Origin: Pegoplata infirma
Lineage: Eukaryota > Arthropoda > Insecta > Diptera > Anthomyiidae
Length of the DNA: 64,000 bases
Direction of reading: 5' to 3'
Assembly: GCA_963921195.1 (NCBI GenBank)
Contig: OY992536.1
Location: 331,469,038-331,533,037, forward strand
The translations under genes and the position numbers were made by a program. This document shows positions 21,451-32,159 of this stretch, piece by piece. Numbering within the stretch: position 1 is the stretch's first letter; each line of letters starts with the position of its first letter. Below the pieces are notes generated by a model. That model saw only the letters and a list, made by a program, of their open reading frames with translations, searched no databases and had not been told where the DNA came from.

Positions 21451-22646
21451 TTTTTTAATCAGTACACGTGATAAAAATTCAGTACATGTACTGATCAAAT
21501 CAGTACGAATGGTCAGCCCGTACATATATAAAGGACGAATAAATACATTTTACCTTTTGGTACTAAAAATAAAAAACAACATTTATTTTTAATACATTTT
21601 AAAAATAAATTAATGTATTTTGTAGACCTAGTGTATAATATATTTGCAATGTACTCCTGTTGTTTTTTTCTGCGTATGTAGAGTTTTTGAAACGATTAAA
21701 ATTGTAATCTTAATCGCGATTAATCGGAATAATTAATCGTAATCGGCAAAAAATCACTCGATTACAATTAATCGTTTTCTATAAAATACACTGTTTTTAT
21801 AACGATTTAAAATATATAAAATCTTGGTCCAAGATTGTTTGCATTTTTTTCCCCCTTTCTTCTCGTAAATGTCATTCAAATTTAAAGTAAAATTTAAAAT
21901 CTAATCTTAGTAACCCCTATTTTTTTTTGTAAAAATATATTTAAAAGCCTTTGCCGGAATTGGTCAAACAATTCGGACATGAAATTTTGTCGAAAAACGT
22001 ATTTTTGTCCAAACTTTGACCACTGGTTGCCGTCTGAAGATGGCCATTCAAAATTTTTTAACAGATTTCCCACAATCAGTTATCGGCAAGTATTCCGACA
22101 CGACCCAGCAGACATTTCGCTTAGCTGGGAGCAGTTTTTGAAATCACGAGTTAAAGGGTGCATCCAAACCTTCCAATTTAGCAAGACTTCTGTGGGCGAT
22201 TTCACAGTTTAGAGCACTCTTTGGTAGCACAGATAATTGCAATTAAGACGCAGTGAAATCATGTACTTTTCAGAGCAGCCCTGTTGGCAAAATAAAATCA
22301 CCCCTGTTATACTGCTGATTCCCCATTTATGAAATCGCTGACTTCTTCATACAATTTTTTAGAATTTCCCCAATGACTTGCCAGCAGTTGATCAGCAGAG
22401 GCCACCAGTATCGGTGTCCACCAACAATTCGTTTAAACAACCGCTGACCAACTGCTGACATGTCATTAGGGCCATTTTGAAAAATTGTATGAAGATGTCA
22501 ACAATTTTATAAAGGGAGAGTCAGCAGGTATGTCAGGCGTGTTTTTTTTTGCCGACTGGGAGTTTAAAGATCTCTCTGTAGAGTTTATTTAAGCGAAATT
22601 AAGATGCAGTGGAATCTTGTATTTTATCCCAAAATCATAATTTACG
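21451..22646. other. Intron sequence with TTAATCG-rich block and a hairpin repeat
   Basis: At 21680-21775 TTAATCG/CGATTAA motifs repeat in both orientations. A similar block at 23755-23812 lies inverted and may be the other end of a degraded approximately 2.1-kb element. At 21960-22110 there is similarity to the right half of the element at 48449-48954 (ttgaccactggttgccgtctgaagatg against ttgaccgctagttgccgactgaagatg, shown here as short phrases). At about 22330-22530 an inverted pair (cttcatacaattttt / aaaattgtatgaag and tgacttgccagcagttg / caactgctgacatgtca) marks a small palindromic MITE. Confidence 0.5.
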
Positions 22647-23264
22647 CCGTCCGACAATAATAAAAAAGTCGTTAAACACAAACTTGATAATATACGTTTG
22701 CAACTAGAGACTAAATGTAGTAAAACTGCATTTGCAGTTTTTCTTTTATTGATCCAGTTTCCTTTTAAAACGACTTCAAAGTTTAAGAGGATTAAATTTT
22801 ATAAAATATTTTTTAATATTTGTAATTGTCCAAGGATGCCACAATGAAAGACGAGGATCTCCGCTAACTTTCCTATTTTATTATTTGTACATATCAGAAA
22901 AAAGGAGGTTAGCTAAGTCCTTTCAAAAATTTATCCTTCAATATCATTCAAAATTTTCATCAACATATTTTGACAAAATTTTCAAATGACTTAATTCACA
23001 TCCCTTTATCCTGATATGGCTAAATAAAAAATGGAAAAACTAGGAGAGATCCTCCTCTTTTATTTGCCATCACCAGTGCCATTATAGAACAAGTAGAAAT
23101 ATTTTAAAAATATTAAAAAAAAGTATCCTTTAAAACTTTGAAGTCCTTTTAGAAGGAAACAGGATCACGAAATGAAAAACTGTGAATACTCCATTTGATC
23201 TCTACTTTTAGACGTTTATAATCCGGTTCGTGTTTAATATTGGCTTTCGGACGGTCTTATCATT
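22647..23264. repeat. Foldback element with arms of about 270 bp
   Basis: Inverted pairs are seen across the whole length: gccgtccgacaa at the left with cggacggtc at the right; acgacttcaaagtttaa with aactttgaagtcctttt; ccagtttccttttaaaa with ttttagaaggaaacagg; and gaggatctccgctaac with aggagagatcctcc. The centre is at about 22960. No coding capacity; the frames at 23240-23477 are incidental. Confidence 0.75.
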
Positions 23265-24040
23265 TAAACAGTGTTTTTGAAAGGTTTTGGAAAGGAAAGC
23301 TTGTGTCAAATTTTATCAACGAGGAATTTGATGTTAAAAGTTTTTCAAAAAAAAATCTTAACAACAAATTTATTTTTTTTTCCTTTCTTTTATTGCATTC
23401 TGACGAGCTCTCTTTACCCCACGTTCACACTACAAACACTTACCATGGTAAGTTCAGATGATTTTTCTTTATGCTAGTAAAATTCGAGATGATTTTGTAA
23501 ATCACTATGTGATTTTGTTCAATGGAAAATCACATAGGTATTTTAAAATCACGCAAGTCTGTATATAGTATTAGATGCGCTATGAAATGCTATAAAAAGA
23601 AGCTGTGCTGCCAAAGTCTCGATTTATTTTTGCTCGGGAATTATTAAAGTTTATGATTTCTAAAAATTATTAATTTTTGTATTTTCATACGTTCTGAAAT
23701 GTAAATTTTAAAAGAATTTTTTAATAAATCTATTGCAATTCAAATTATTAAAAAAAATTCGATTAATCGATAAACGCAATTTTTTAATCGTAATCGCGAT
23801 TATAGAATATCTTGATTATTTGCATGCTCTATGCGAATGTATCACTGTGTTATTTATAATAAACCACTGTGTATCGTTGCGTATGATTGTTATTAAAAGT
23901 TGCCTTTTAATAAAATTAAGTATACGCCTCTTATACAGTTTTAAGTACATAATTATAATAATGTTCACCAACTTCAAATGATTGTAAAAAAAATTTCGCA
24001 CTAAATTAAAAAAAAAACCTTGTGTTTTGTTATAGACAAT
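23265..24040. other. Intron sequence, no gene
   Basis: AT-rich sequence with a short duplicated phrase at 23494-23553 (aaatcac-ta-gt) and the inverted TTAATCG block at 23755-23812. Nothing coding recognised. Confidence 0.4.
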
Positions 24041-24352
24041 CCCAGGAAAATTTTTCAGAACCGATTCTGACAACACTTGTTCTAGAACAGGTTCTTCGGT
24101 AACCATACACTATTAGACTTTAATTATTCAGAACAAGTTAAGTGAAAATTATTGTAAAGCTTGTTCTCTGCAATCAAAGTTTCATAACATTTTGGTTCTC
24201 AGGAATTAAAAAAAAAATGATGTGTCAAAAAAATTAAAAAAAATAAATATCAATTTATTTTTGTTAATCAAGAAAAAACGCGAAATTCTATTAAAATAGC
24301 AGATTATAATCGTGAAAATTGTTGAAATAAATTGTCTGGGTCGGGTCAAATA

Positions 24353-27300
24353 CACTCAAAAAAAAAAGTTTGTAAAATGACATAAAATCCCCGTGATTTT
24401 ACGGGGCAGGTTTTGTAAAATATGTACTAGCAAGAATCCCCGTAATGTTACGGGGATAATTTGTAAATTGATTTAACAAAAGAAAATGTAAATTTACAAT
24501 TTTTTTTCGTAAAATATTAACTTCGAGGTGAACATTTTTTTTGTAAATTTACAAAAAATTTGGTAAATTTACAAAACAAAATTGTAAACTTACAGAAAAA
24601 GGTTGTTATTTTACAAAGAAAAAATAGAAAATGAAAAAAATAAATTGTAGGTTAACAAATTATTTGGTTAAACTACTGTTTTTACCGCAAAAAAAATATT
24701 GAAAAGCTCGTATATTTACAATAAAAATTGTAAATTTGCAAAAACAAAATTAATATTTACAAAACAAATTGTAAACTTACAAAAAAAAATTGTAAATTTA
24801 CAAAATAAAGTAGAAAATCAAAAACTAAAATTTTAAATTTACAAATTGTTTGGTTAAACTACTGTTTTTTATGGCAAAAACTTCTATATTTACACTAAAA
24901 AGTGGTAAATTTACAATTTTTATTGTATATATACCATTTTTTCTGATTTGTTTGCCGTAAAAACAGTAGTTTAACCAAAAAATTTGTAAGTGTACAATAT
25001 TATTTTTTGATTTTCTACTTCATTTTTGTAAAATTATAACTTTTTTCGTAAGTTTACAATTTTGTTTTTTACATTTTCATATTTGTTTTGTAAATTTACA
25101 AAAAATTTGGTTTATTTGCATATTTGTTTTGTAAATTTAAAGGTTTTTTCCATTGATGCATCTTATTTTTCCTTCTGGAGTAGCACTTCAACAACCTGAA
25201 ATGATTTTTTTTTTTCACTTGAACACTTTTAACAAACTTTTTAATGTATAACACTGCACTTTTTTATTTTTTTTCGACATTTCGTTTTTCTTAAGTAGAA
25301 CATACGAGAATTGCGAAGGAGGCTACACAAGAAATTTCTTATATTTTCATGAAAAATTAGTCAAAAAATATTTTTTTTTTTGGAATTTTTAATTATTTTC
25401 ACAAGTTTTTTTTAAAAAATCTGAATTTTTTTTTTTGATATTGTAGATTGGATGTTTAAGTACCTGTTAAAATAAGAAAAACTTAATTTTTAATAATTGG
25501 CAACTTTTTATTGACATTTTAGGTGCCAAATTTTAAAAAAAAAGTACCAAAAAAATATGGTAAAATTGCAAAAAAAAATGGTAAAAATACAAAAAAAAAA
25601 AACAAGAACAATTATATAGTAGAAACACATAAAAATTGTGGTATTTTAATTAGCGCAAATTACCAAAAAATGGTGTAAAATTCAATTTTTTTGCTAAAGC
25701 TTACAATTAGTTGAACAATTTTTGTGTTCGGAACTTAAAAAATTTCAAAACATTTTTTTCATGAAATTTTTTATTTATAAAAAATGATTTTTAGCTAAAT
25801 TTTTTCTCCAAAACGCAAAACAAATCTAAACTTAGAAAATTTTTGCGTGAATAATCAATTTTTTTTTTGTAAAACAACATTAATTCTAGTAATAAAATAA
25901 GTTTTGTAATATTACATTGGAATTTTGTACTTTTCAATACATACATCTCAAACTGAAAACCTTGTAAACAGGGTTGGCAACCGAAACGAATAACGGTATT
26001 GGTAACGGTATTGGTATTACATATTTTTTATATCGGTAACGGTAAAGGTAACGGTATTTTGGATTATTTAGGTAACGGTTAACCGTTACCGAAACAACGA
26101 TACCGGTACATACCGGTATTATGAAAAAAATTACCAAACAGGTTAAAAAGTCACAAATTTGTTAAAAACACGTAAAAAATCAAAAAATTTAAGAAAATTA
26201 AAAAAAACTGATAAATTTTGTGTATTTTTAGCTTATAATTATATAGACTATTAATTAACTCAGAATCTAATTAAAACATTCACGAAATATTGTAATTCAA
26301 CAAATAAATTATTGAATTTTTACGTGTTTATAAGATGTCTGTCCAATCAGCAGAAATATCTGCATTTTGAGCCATTTAAGAAATCTGCTGATTTTTGCTG
26401 ACGCGGTTTGCTAAATTTCTGTCTGGATAAACCAGGTAGAGTTTGCAGAAAAATCTGTTAAGACCGTAGATAAATTTGCTGATTTAAGATGAAAAATCTT
26501 CTGATTTTAGATAAACAGCCTGAACATCGAAATTGTCAAAAATGTTATAAAAGAAGCGAAGTTTTTCAATAAACTTAAAATTTTTTTTGTTTAATAAATT
26601 TAATTATTTATTTTTAAAGAAATTTTCTTACAAACGGGTCAGATTCTGTAAAATCTTTAAAATAGTAATTTTTTCACATTTGAGCAATTTTTATTTTTAA
26701 TCGTTTAAATTAGACAAAAATTAAAAAAATTACAACATTTTTTTTGTAAAATTACAAAATAGTTGATAACAACGCCAGCAACACATGAGCGATTCAGGTT
26801 TGCCTCTTCTTTTATATTCCCGCTGAAAAATGCTTACATTACGTGGCACTCACTTTTCTCGCCAGAAATTTTTAGGTAAATTGCAAATGTGATCATTGGT
26901 TGGACCGATTTCCACATAATTTAGTACATTGCGAATGTGATCATTGGTTTGATAGATTTTTCATTGTTCTTCCGATTTACAATGAACAAAAATTAGTTTT
27001 TTTTTTATTTTATGTACATTAAAAATATTTTACTTTGTTTTTTATCTGCAAAAAAAATTAAAATATGTAATATAACACAACCGAAACAAAACCGATATAA
27101 TACCGGTAAAAATCCGAATAAAGGTAATGGTTTTTTATCGGTAACGGTATTTAAAATCTTTTATTTCGGTATTGGTAACGGTAACGGTAGTCAATATTAA
27201 AGGGTTTTTAATCGGTAACGGTATTAAAAGGGTAACGGTAGCCAACCCTGCTTGTAAACGATCTTAACAAAAAATGTTTCTAATAACTGAAAACCTTGTA

Positions 27301-27634
27301 AACGATCTTAAAAAATGCTAGTAATAAAAGATTTTTTGGTAGAAAGACTAAATAACATCAAGTAAAATGTTGTTGTACAATTACAGTTTTCTTGTGTAAA
27401 AAAACTAAACACCTTGTAATATTTTTTTAATTTGTAAAATATTTCACTTTTTTGTAAATTTACCTAAAAAATTTGTAAAATAAATTTACCAACATATAAT
27501 AGTAAAATTAGAAAGCAAACTGTAGTTTTCGTTTTATTAAATATACAACAATTTTTGTAAAAAGACAAAAATATTAGTAAAATAGAATTACAAGACCTTT
27601 TACTTGTAAATTTACAAACTTATTTTTTTGAGTG
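24353..27634 (+). mobile_element. TTTACAA-family element, copy B, interrupted by a hAT MITE
   Basis: Starts CACTCAAAAAAAAAAG and ends TTTTTTTGAGTG, flanked by TA (24351-24352, 27635-27636). It is 3282 bp because a hAT MITE lies at 25969-27250; without it and its duplicated site it is about 2.0 kb, longer than copy A owing to extra TTTACAA repeats at about 24530-24780. The target is verified internally: the flanks gtctgggtcgggtcaaa and ctaataatac are joined, uninterrupted, at 28051-28077 in the neighbouring tandem unit (gtctgggtcgggacaaatac). Non-coding. Confidence 0.92.
25969..27250. mobile_element. Non-autonomous hAT element nested in copy B
   Basis: 1282 bp with ends CAGGGTTGGCAACCG and GGTAGCCAACCCTG, flanked by the 8-bp direct repeat CTTGTAAA (25961-25968, 27251-27258), the duplication length of hAT transposons. 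The same uninterrupted site occurs in copy A at 15504-15511. Both ends carry many GGTAACGGTA/TACCGTTACC motifs, probably transposase-binding repeats. No transposase ORF; the frames at 25934-26137 and 27012-27200 are AT-rich or made of the GGTAACGG motif. Confidence 0.92.
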
Positions 27635-28756
27635 TACTAATAATACTATTTTTTTTATTTTTGTTTGCAGAAAATCCATGTTCTGGTATGTCATTATTGT
27701 AAGGCCCAAAATGCAACTTTGGAGGCGGAAAATGATAAATGTCCCAGGAAAATTTTTCAGAACCGATTCCGATAACACTTGTTCTAGAACAGGTTCTTCG
27801 GTAATCAAACACTATTACACTTTAATTATTCAGAACAAGTTAAGTGAATATTATTGTGAAGCTTGTTCTATGCAATCTAATTTTCATAACATTTTGGTTC
27901 TCAAGAATTAGAAAAAAATTATGTGTCAAAAAAATTAAAAAATAAATATCATTTTTTTTGTGTTCACCAAGAAAAAACACGAACTTCTATGAAAATATCG
28001 GGATATAATCGCGAAAATTGTTGATACGAAGGTAAGTCAATTAAATATTGATTGTCTGGGTCGGGACAAATACTAATAAAATAATGTTTTTCATTTTTGT
28101 TTGCAGAAAATTCATGTTCTGATGTATCTTTATTGCAAGGTCCAAAATGCAATTTTGGAGGCCAAAAAGGATGTATGTGTGTTAAAAAAAATTAATATAC
28201 GATGTCATATAGGAGTATCTTTATCTTTTTTTAATAAATTAATGCAATTCAAAATATTTCTTTAATTCTCATTTCTGTTCTAAATTTTACTTATAGAACC
28301 GGTTCCGAAGAACAAAAATGTGTTCCAATTTTGCTTACAAACACCTGTTGCTTTTGGGACAATCCCTTTGTAAAAAGAATCGGTGTTGCACAAGAATTAG
28401 AACAGGTTCTAGGGAAGTATAAGTTGTTCCACAATCGGTTCTTTGCAACCGAAAATTTTGCTGGGGTGTGTTAAAAAATGTAAATATTCCATTTTATAAA
28501 TCATTGTCTTTATCTCTCTTTAATAAATTAATGCAATTCAAAATATGTCATTAATTCTTATTTCTGTTCCAAATTTTACTTCTAGAACCGATTCCGAGGA
28601 ACAAAAATATGTTCTAATTTTGCTTACAAACACCTGTTGCCTTTGGGACAATCCCTTTGTAAAAAGAATCGGTGTTGCACAAGAATTAGAACAGGTTCTA
28701 GGGAAGTATAAGTTGTTCCACAATCGGTTCTTTGCAACCGAAAATTTTACTGGGAT

Positions 28757-28948
28757 GTTAACTTTTATTTGTTTTTGGTTTCATCGCATTTCAATTTTAG
28801 TTATTGCAATGTGTAATTTGTGAAAATGTGTAAAAAAAAGGTATTAAAAAAGATATTTTTTTCAAATTGAAAAAAGCCCAAATTGGGCTTTAAAATTTTC
28901 ACGTGTATTTAATTAAAGATATAAGCTATTTTTTTTTTTATAACTTAC
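28757..28948. other. Intron sequence next to the PDZ-start exon
   Basis: Short AT-rich stretch between the CCCAGG repeats and the donor site GTAAGT (28948-28943) of the CASK exon. No feature recognised. Confidence 0.4.
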
Positions 28949-29134
28949 CATGGGTTCGTCTGTATTCTTTTGGAATTGAACCAAACGCACGCGGGTTACA
29001 TGTTGTAATTCAGCGGCATCAGTGTTGTCTAAATCTTCACCATTACAGTAAAGAGGCATGGGCGGGGGAGTTACACGCAAAGCCTCCTCTCCATAAACAT
29101 CCCGAGCCACAACATCATGAGTATGCATCAAGGC
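28949..29134 (-). CDS. CASK: CASK exon: end of second L27 region and start of PDZ domain
   Basis: The 186-nt exon encodes 62 residues: [20 protein letters not shown], then [17 protein letters not shown], and finally [15 protein letters not shown]. Human CASK has ALLDAHDTVARDVYQDEGLR, TPPPTAPYLNGD and an identical [15 protein letters not shown]. The first part closes the L27 heterodimerisation region that binds Veli/Lin-7, and the last part is the first PDZ strand. The acceptor is atttag before GCC and the donor GTAAGT; both borders are phase 0. It is the most 5' firm exon in the window. Flies are known to make a short CASK isoform lacking the kinase-like and L27 parts; the Met codons in this exon could serve such a transcript, but that is inference. 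Confidence 0.97.
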
Positions 29135-30571
29135 CTAAATTAAAACAAAAACAAAATATTAAAACATCTATGTAAGTAAAGTAGAAAGTAGAAAACAAAT
29201 TAGAATAGAATTTAATAGAAATCGTAATGATTTTTCCACTAAATTACCTAAAATAAAAAAGACAAATGTCACACACACAGAATTGACTCACAATCAGTAA
29301 CAATATTAATGATTGTGATTTCTTTTGGAAGCCCATCATGACGAATGAGTAATATGAACATAATTCAAATTGTTTTTTTTTTGACAACGAAATTCCAAAA
29401 TATTTATGTAATGGTGTGTGTGTGTGTGTGTTGGTGTGTATTTAAACAAATTATACCTAAAAACACTCACATAAATCATTCTTCAAAAATATTGTTTATG
29501 CTTCACAATCATTTATGAATTGTTTGTCTGCATGTATGAGTTTATATGAAACCGCAAACATTTTCTTGTTGATATTCTAAACGCAATCGTATTCAATAGA
29601 AACAACAAACACGCACACTAAAACAGTAACACTTGATTACAATTCACAGTATGTTGCAGCATTTGTTGGAGCAGAAATTACAAAGTAGTTGCGGTTACAA
29701 TAGGTATTTTCTCAAAAAATATGGAGCAATAAGTAAGTTGAAGTATTAACCACCGAAGTACCCTTCTCACTGTGTTTAAATTTCCCACTTGCACACACAC
29801 AAACATATTTTGCCGTTTAGAACTGGGTACCACTTTGATTTGTTTTATCAAACGATTAAAGTGGTAGGAGGTGCGGTTTGTGGTCATGATTTTTTTTGTT
29901 GCCCTTCGTTTTTTTTTTTTTTTGAGTATTTATGCTTTATTTTCTTTTTGTAGCCATATTAACACTGCGGTTTGTTCAAGTCGATATTCGTCGTCGTCGT
30001 TGTTGGGTGACCGTTACTTTAACTATGGTCTTAACTTAATGAATTATGGAGAATATCAAATCGAAAATAACAAACTTAATGTGAGACAGTGTGAGTAAGT
30101 AAATGAGTGTGTGTGTGTGTGCTGGTTTACAAGTAATATTGCTGCTTGTAATTAAATGTATCCTTGTTGGAGGTTATATGTAGCTGTTCGAAAACTGTAG
30201 TTACCACAACTTTTTGCCGCAGTAATATAATTCATTATATTATTACGGCTAGAATTGTAGATGGTAAATATTTTTTTATTAAGGGCATGGTGCGTCAACT
30301 AAAAGTTTTGCAAAGAAAACGTATTTTTTTTTTTTTGAAAGTTTTGCAACAGATATGTTAAATATAGGGTGGTCCATCCAATAACGATATATTATAAGGA
30401 TACCTAAACCTAAGAGTGGAATGCAGAAGCTTCTAAAGCCGCCACCAACAAATTTAGCTGATACCAAACCCAATTTTAGCCTATAGTTATATATTGTGAC
30501 TAATATTAATAACTTTACCCTTTCCCCTCCCTATAAATTTGCATTCAGAGCCCATAACTGTTATAAGGGCG
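29135..30571. other. Transposon-poor stretch upstream of the 28949-29134 exon
   Basis: In contrast to its surroundings I find no terminal inverted repeats here. It contains GT microsatellites (29414-29430 and about 30107-30121), a CGTCGTCGTCGTTGTTG run (29988-30004) and several long T runs. No exon with L27 or kinase-like coding is visible on the minus strand. It could be intron with regulatory content or a 5' leader region for a short CASK transcript; the sequence alone does not show which. Confidence 0.4.
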
Positions 30572-30780
30572 CCATGAAATAGCTCCCAAAGAAATAAGTC
30601 CCAATGAAATAACTCCCAATGAAATAAATCATAAATAAAATGAAATATCTCCCAAACCAAAAAAATGAAATAAGTCCCAAGAAAAATGAAATAAGTCCCA
30701 AGAAAAATGAAATAAGTCCCTAACAAAAAATGAAAGAAGTCCCAACGAAATAACTCCCAATAGAAATGAAATAAATCCCA
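30572..30780. repeat. Minisatellite of GAAATAAGTCCCA-type units
   Basis: About eleven imperfect units, each containing gaaata(a/g)(g/c)tcccaa, are spaced 14 to 26 bp apart; the best-preserved ones are 21 bp (aaatgaaataagtcccaagaa). It lies 90 bp left of the Tc1/mariner element. The minus-strand frame at 30487-30726 (repeated YFIFLGT) is a translation of this array, not a gene. Confidence 0.8.
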
Positions 30781-31025
30781 TTTTTTTTTTTTAATATTAA
30801 ATTTTTAACTGGTTTTTTGTTATTTTTGTTGTATTTCATTACATCTGTTGTAGTTTTAAAGTACTCCAAATAAGGAGTGAGATCATAAAAATGTTAACAC
30901 ACATTTTTGCCTACAACTTTGGTGTAAAGCTTCCAAATTTTTTTTTTCGGCAGTTTACATTTTAAAAATATGTCAGTTAATAAATTAATTTACATCATGA
31001 GTTTTAATTTGCAATTTTTTACACA

Positions 31026-32159
31026 ATGGACGATGAAAGAAAAATAATTAAATATTTTCAACAAAACCAAACATGGACATACAAAAAAATTGCCAAAGAA
31101 ACTAATGTATGCCGCCAAACAGTTTCAAAAGTGGTAAAAAGGTATCTGGAACACCTAACAATTGAAAGGAAGCCGGGAACAGGAACAACGACTGGTTATC
31201 GTAACATTGGTAAGGCATATAAAGTTAAAAGCATCCTTAAGAGAGCTCCTAACACATCTGGCAGAAAAACAGCTCGGTTAGCCCAATGCTCAGACTTTTT
31301 TGTACGTAAAGTGAAACGAAAGGCGGGACTAAAGTCCTACAAAGTTCAAAAAGTTCCCGATAGAAACGCTTTTAAAAATTTGGAGGCCAAAACCAGAGCT
31401 AGAAAATTGAAATCAAATTTTATAAAAAAATACAACTGTTGTGTAATGGACGACGAAACTTATGTCCTGGCTGATTTTGCGCAGCTCCCTGGTCAAGAAT
31501 TTTATGTTTCCGATGTTCGAGGAAATGTTGCGGAAAAATTTCGGTCAAAAAAGCAAACGAAATTCCCCAAAAAATTCCTAGTATGGCAAGTCATATGTAG
31601 CTGCGGCCAAAGAAGCCAGTCATTTGTGACATCTGGCTCTATAAACAGCGAAATTTATATCAAGGAGTGTTTGCAGAAGAGACTTCTTCCGTTCTTGAGT
31701 CAGCACAATGTATCCACTTACTTTTGGCCCGATTTAGCATCTTGTCACTACAGCAAGAAAGCGCTGGAGTGGTATAATGATAATAATGTGGTTTTTGTAC
31801 CAAGAGAGGCAAATCCACCAAACTGCCCGGAGCTCAGGCCAGTGGAGAGATATTGGGCTCTTGTTAAAAAAGAATTAAAGGGCACAAAAAAGGTCTCCCA
31901 GGACATGCAAGATTTCAAACGTAGATGGACCACCTGCTCTAAAAAGGTGACAGAAACTACCATAAAAGCCTTAATGGGAGGGTTTCCGGAAAAAGTGGAT
32001 AACTTTGTTCGTACACTCAAAAAAAAAAGTTGTAAATTTACAAGTAAAAAATTTTTGTCTTTTTACAAAAATTGTTGTATATTTAATAAAACGAAAACTA
32101 CAGTTTGCTTTGTAATTTTACTATTATATGTTGGTAAATTTATTTTACAAATTTTTTAG
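31026..32159 (+). CDS. Tc1/mariner-type DD37E transposase, C-terminus altered by insertion
   Basis: The protein binds the transposon ends and performs cut-and-paste transposition into TA sites. Residues 1-45 form a helix-turn-helix (YKKIAKETNVCRQTVSKVV). The catalytic triad is visible: D143 in VMDDETYV, D236 in YFWPDLASCHYS and E274 in LRPVERYW, with 37 residues between the last two. That spacing places it in the DD37E group, rather than DD34E (Tc1) or DD34D (mariner). Residues 1-329 are native. At codon 330 copy C of the TTTACAA family entered a TA, so the last 48 residues (LKKKSCKFTSKK onward) are read from that element. The original gene would have ended within two codons (SG, stop). The open frame is otherwise uninterrupted, so activity may be retained. 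Confidence 0.92.
   Translation: MDDERKIIKYFQQNQTWTYKKIAKETNVCRQTVSKVVKRYLEHLTIERKPGTGTTTGYRNIGKAYKVKSILKRAPNTSGRKTARLAQCSDFFVRKVKRKAGLKSYKVQKVPDRNAFKNLEAKTRARKLKSNFIKKYNCCVMDDETYVLADFAQLPGQEFYVSDVRGNVAEKFRSKKQTKFPKKFLVWQVICSCGQRSQSFVTSGSINSEIYIKECLQKRLLPFLSQHNVSTYFWPDLASCHYSKKALEWYNDNNVVFVPREANPPNCPELRPVERYWALVKKELKGTKKVSQDMQDFKRRWTTCSKKVTETTIKALMGGFPEKVDNFVRTLKKKSCKFTSKKFLSFYKNCCIFNKTKTTVCFVILLLYVGKFILQIF

Larger units (their letters stand above)
24041..28756 (+). repeat. CCCAGGAAAATTTT repeat, tandemly duplicated and carrying insertions
   Basis: A unit beginning cccaggaaaatttttcaga and containing cttgttctagaacaggttc occurs at 24041 and again at 27738, in direct order. The first unit continues after element B at 27637 and ends near 27736, so the two units of about 430 bp were adjacent before the insertion. 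Two further direct units of about 285 bp follow (about 28178-28466 and 28467-28756), each with ttgcttacaaacacctgttg and ending cgaaaattttgctggg or cgaaaattttactggg. The outer ends form an inverted repeat. A small single copy lies at 44410-44651. Open frames with PGKFFRTDS or NTCCLWDN come from the repeats and are not proteins. Confidence 0.75.

Noticed and set aside
27620..28823. Several open frames (about 60-90 codons) with PGKFFRTDS or NTCCLWDN
   Set aside because: They occur in both tandem copies and on both strands and derive from a palindromic repeat around gttctagaacaggttc.
30487..30726. 79-codon minus-strand frame with repeated YFIFLGT
   Set aside because: Translation of the GAAATAAGTCCCA minisatellite.
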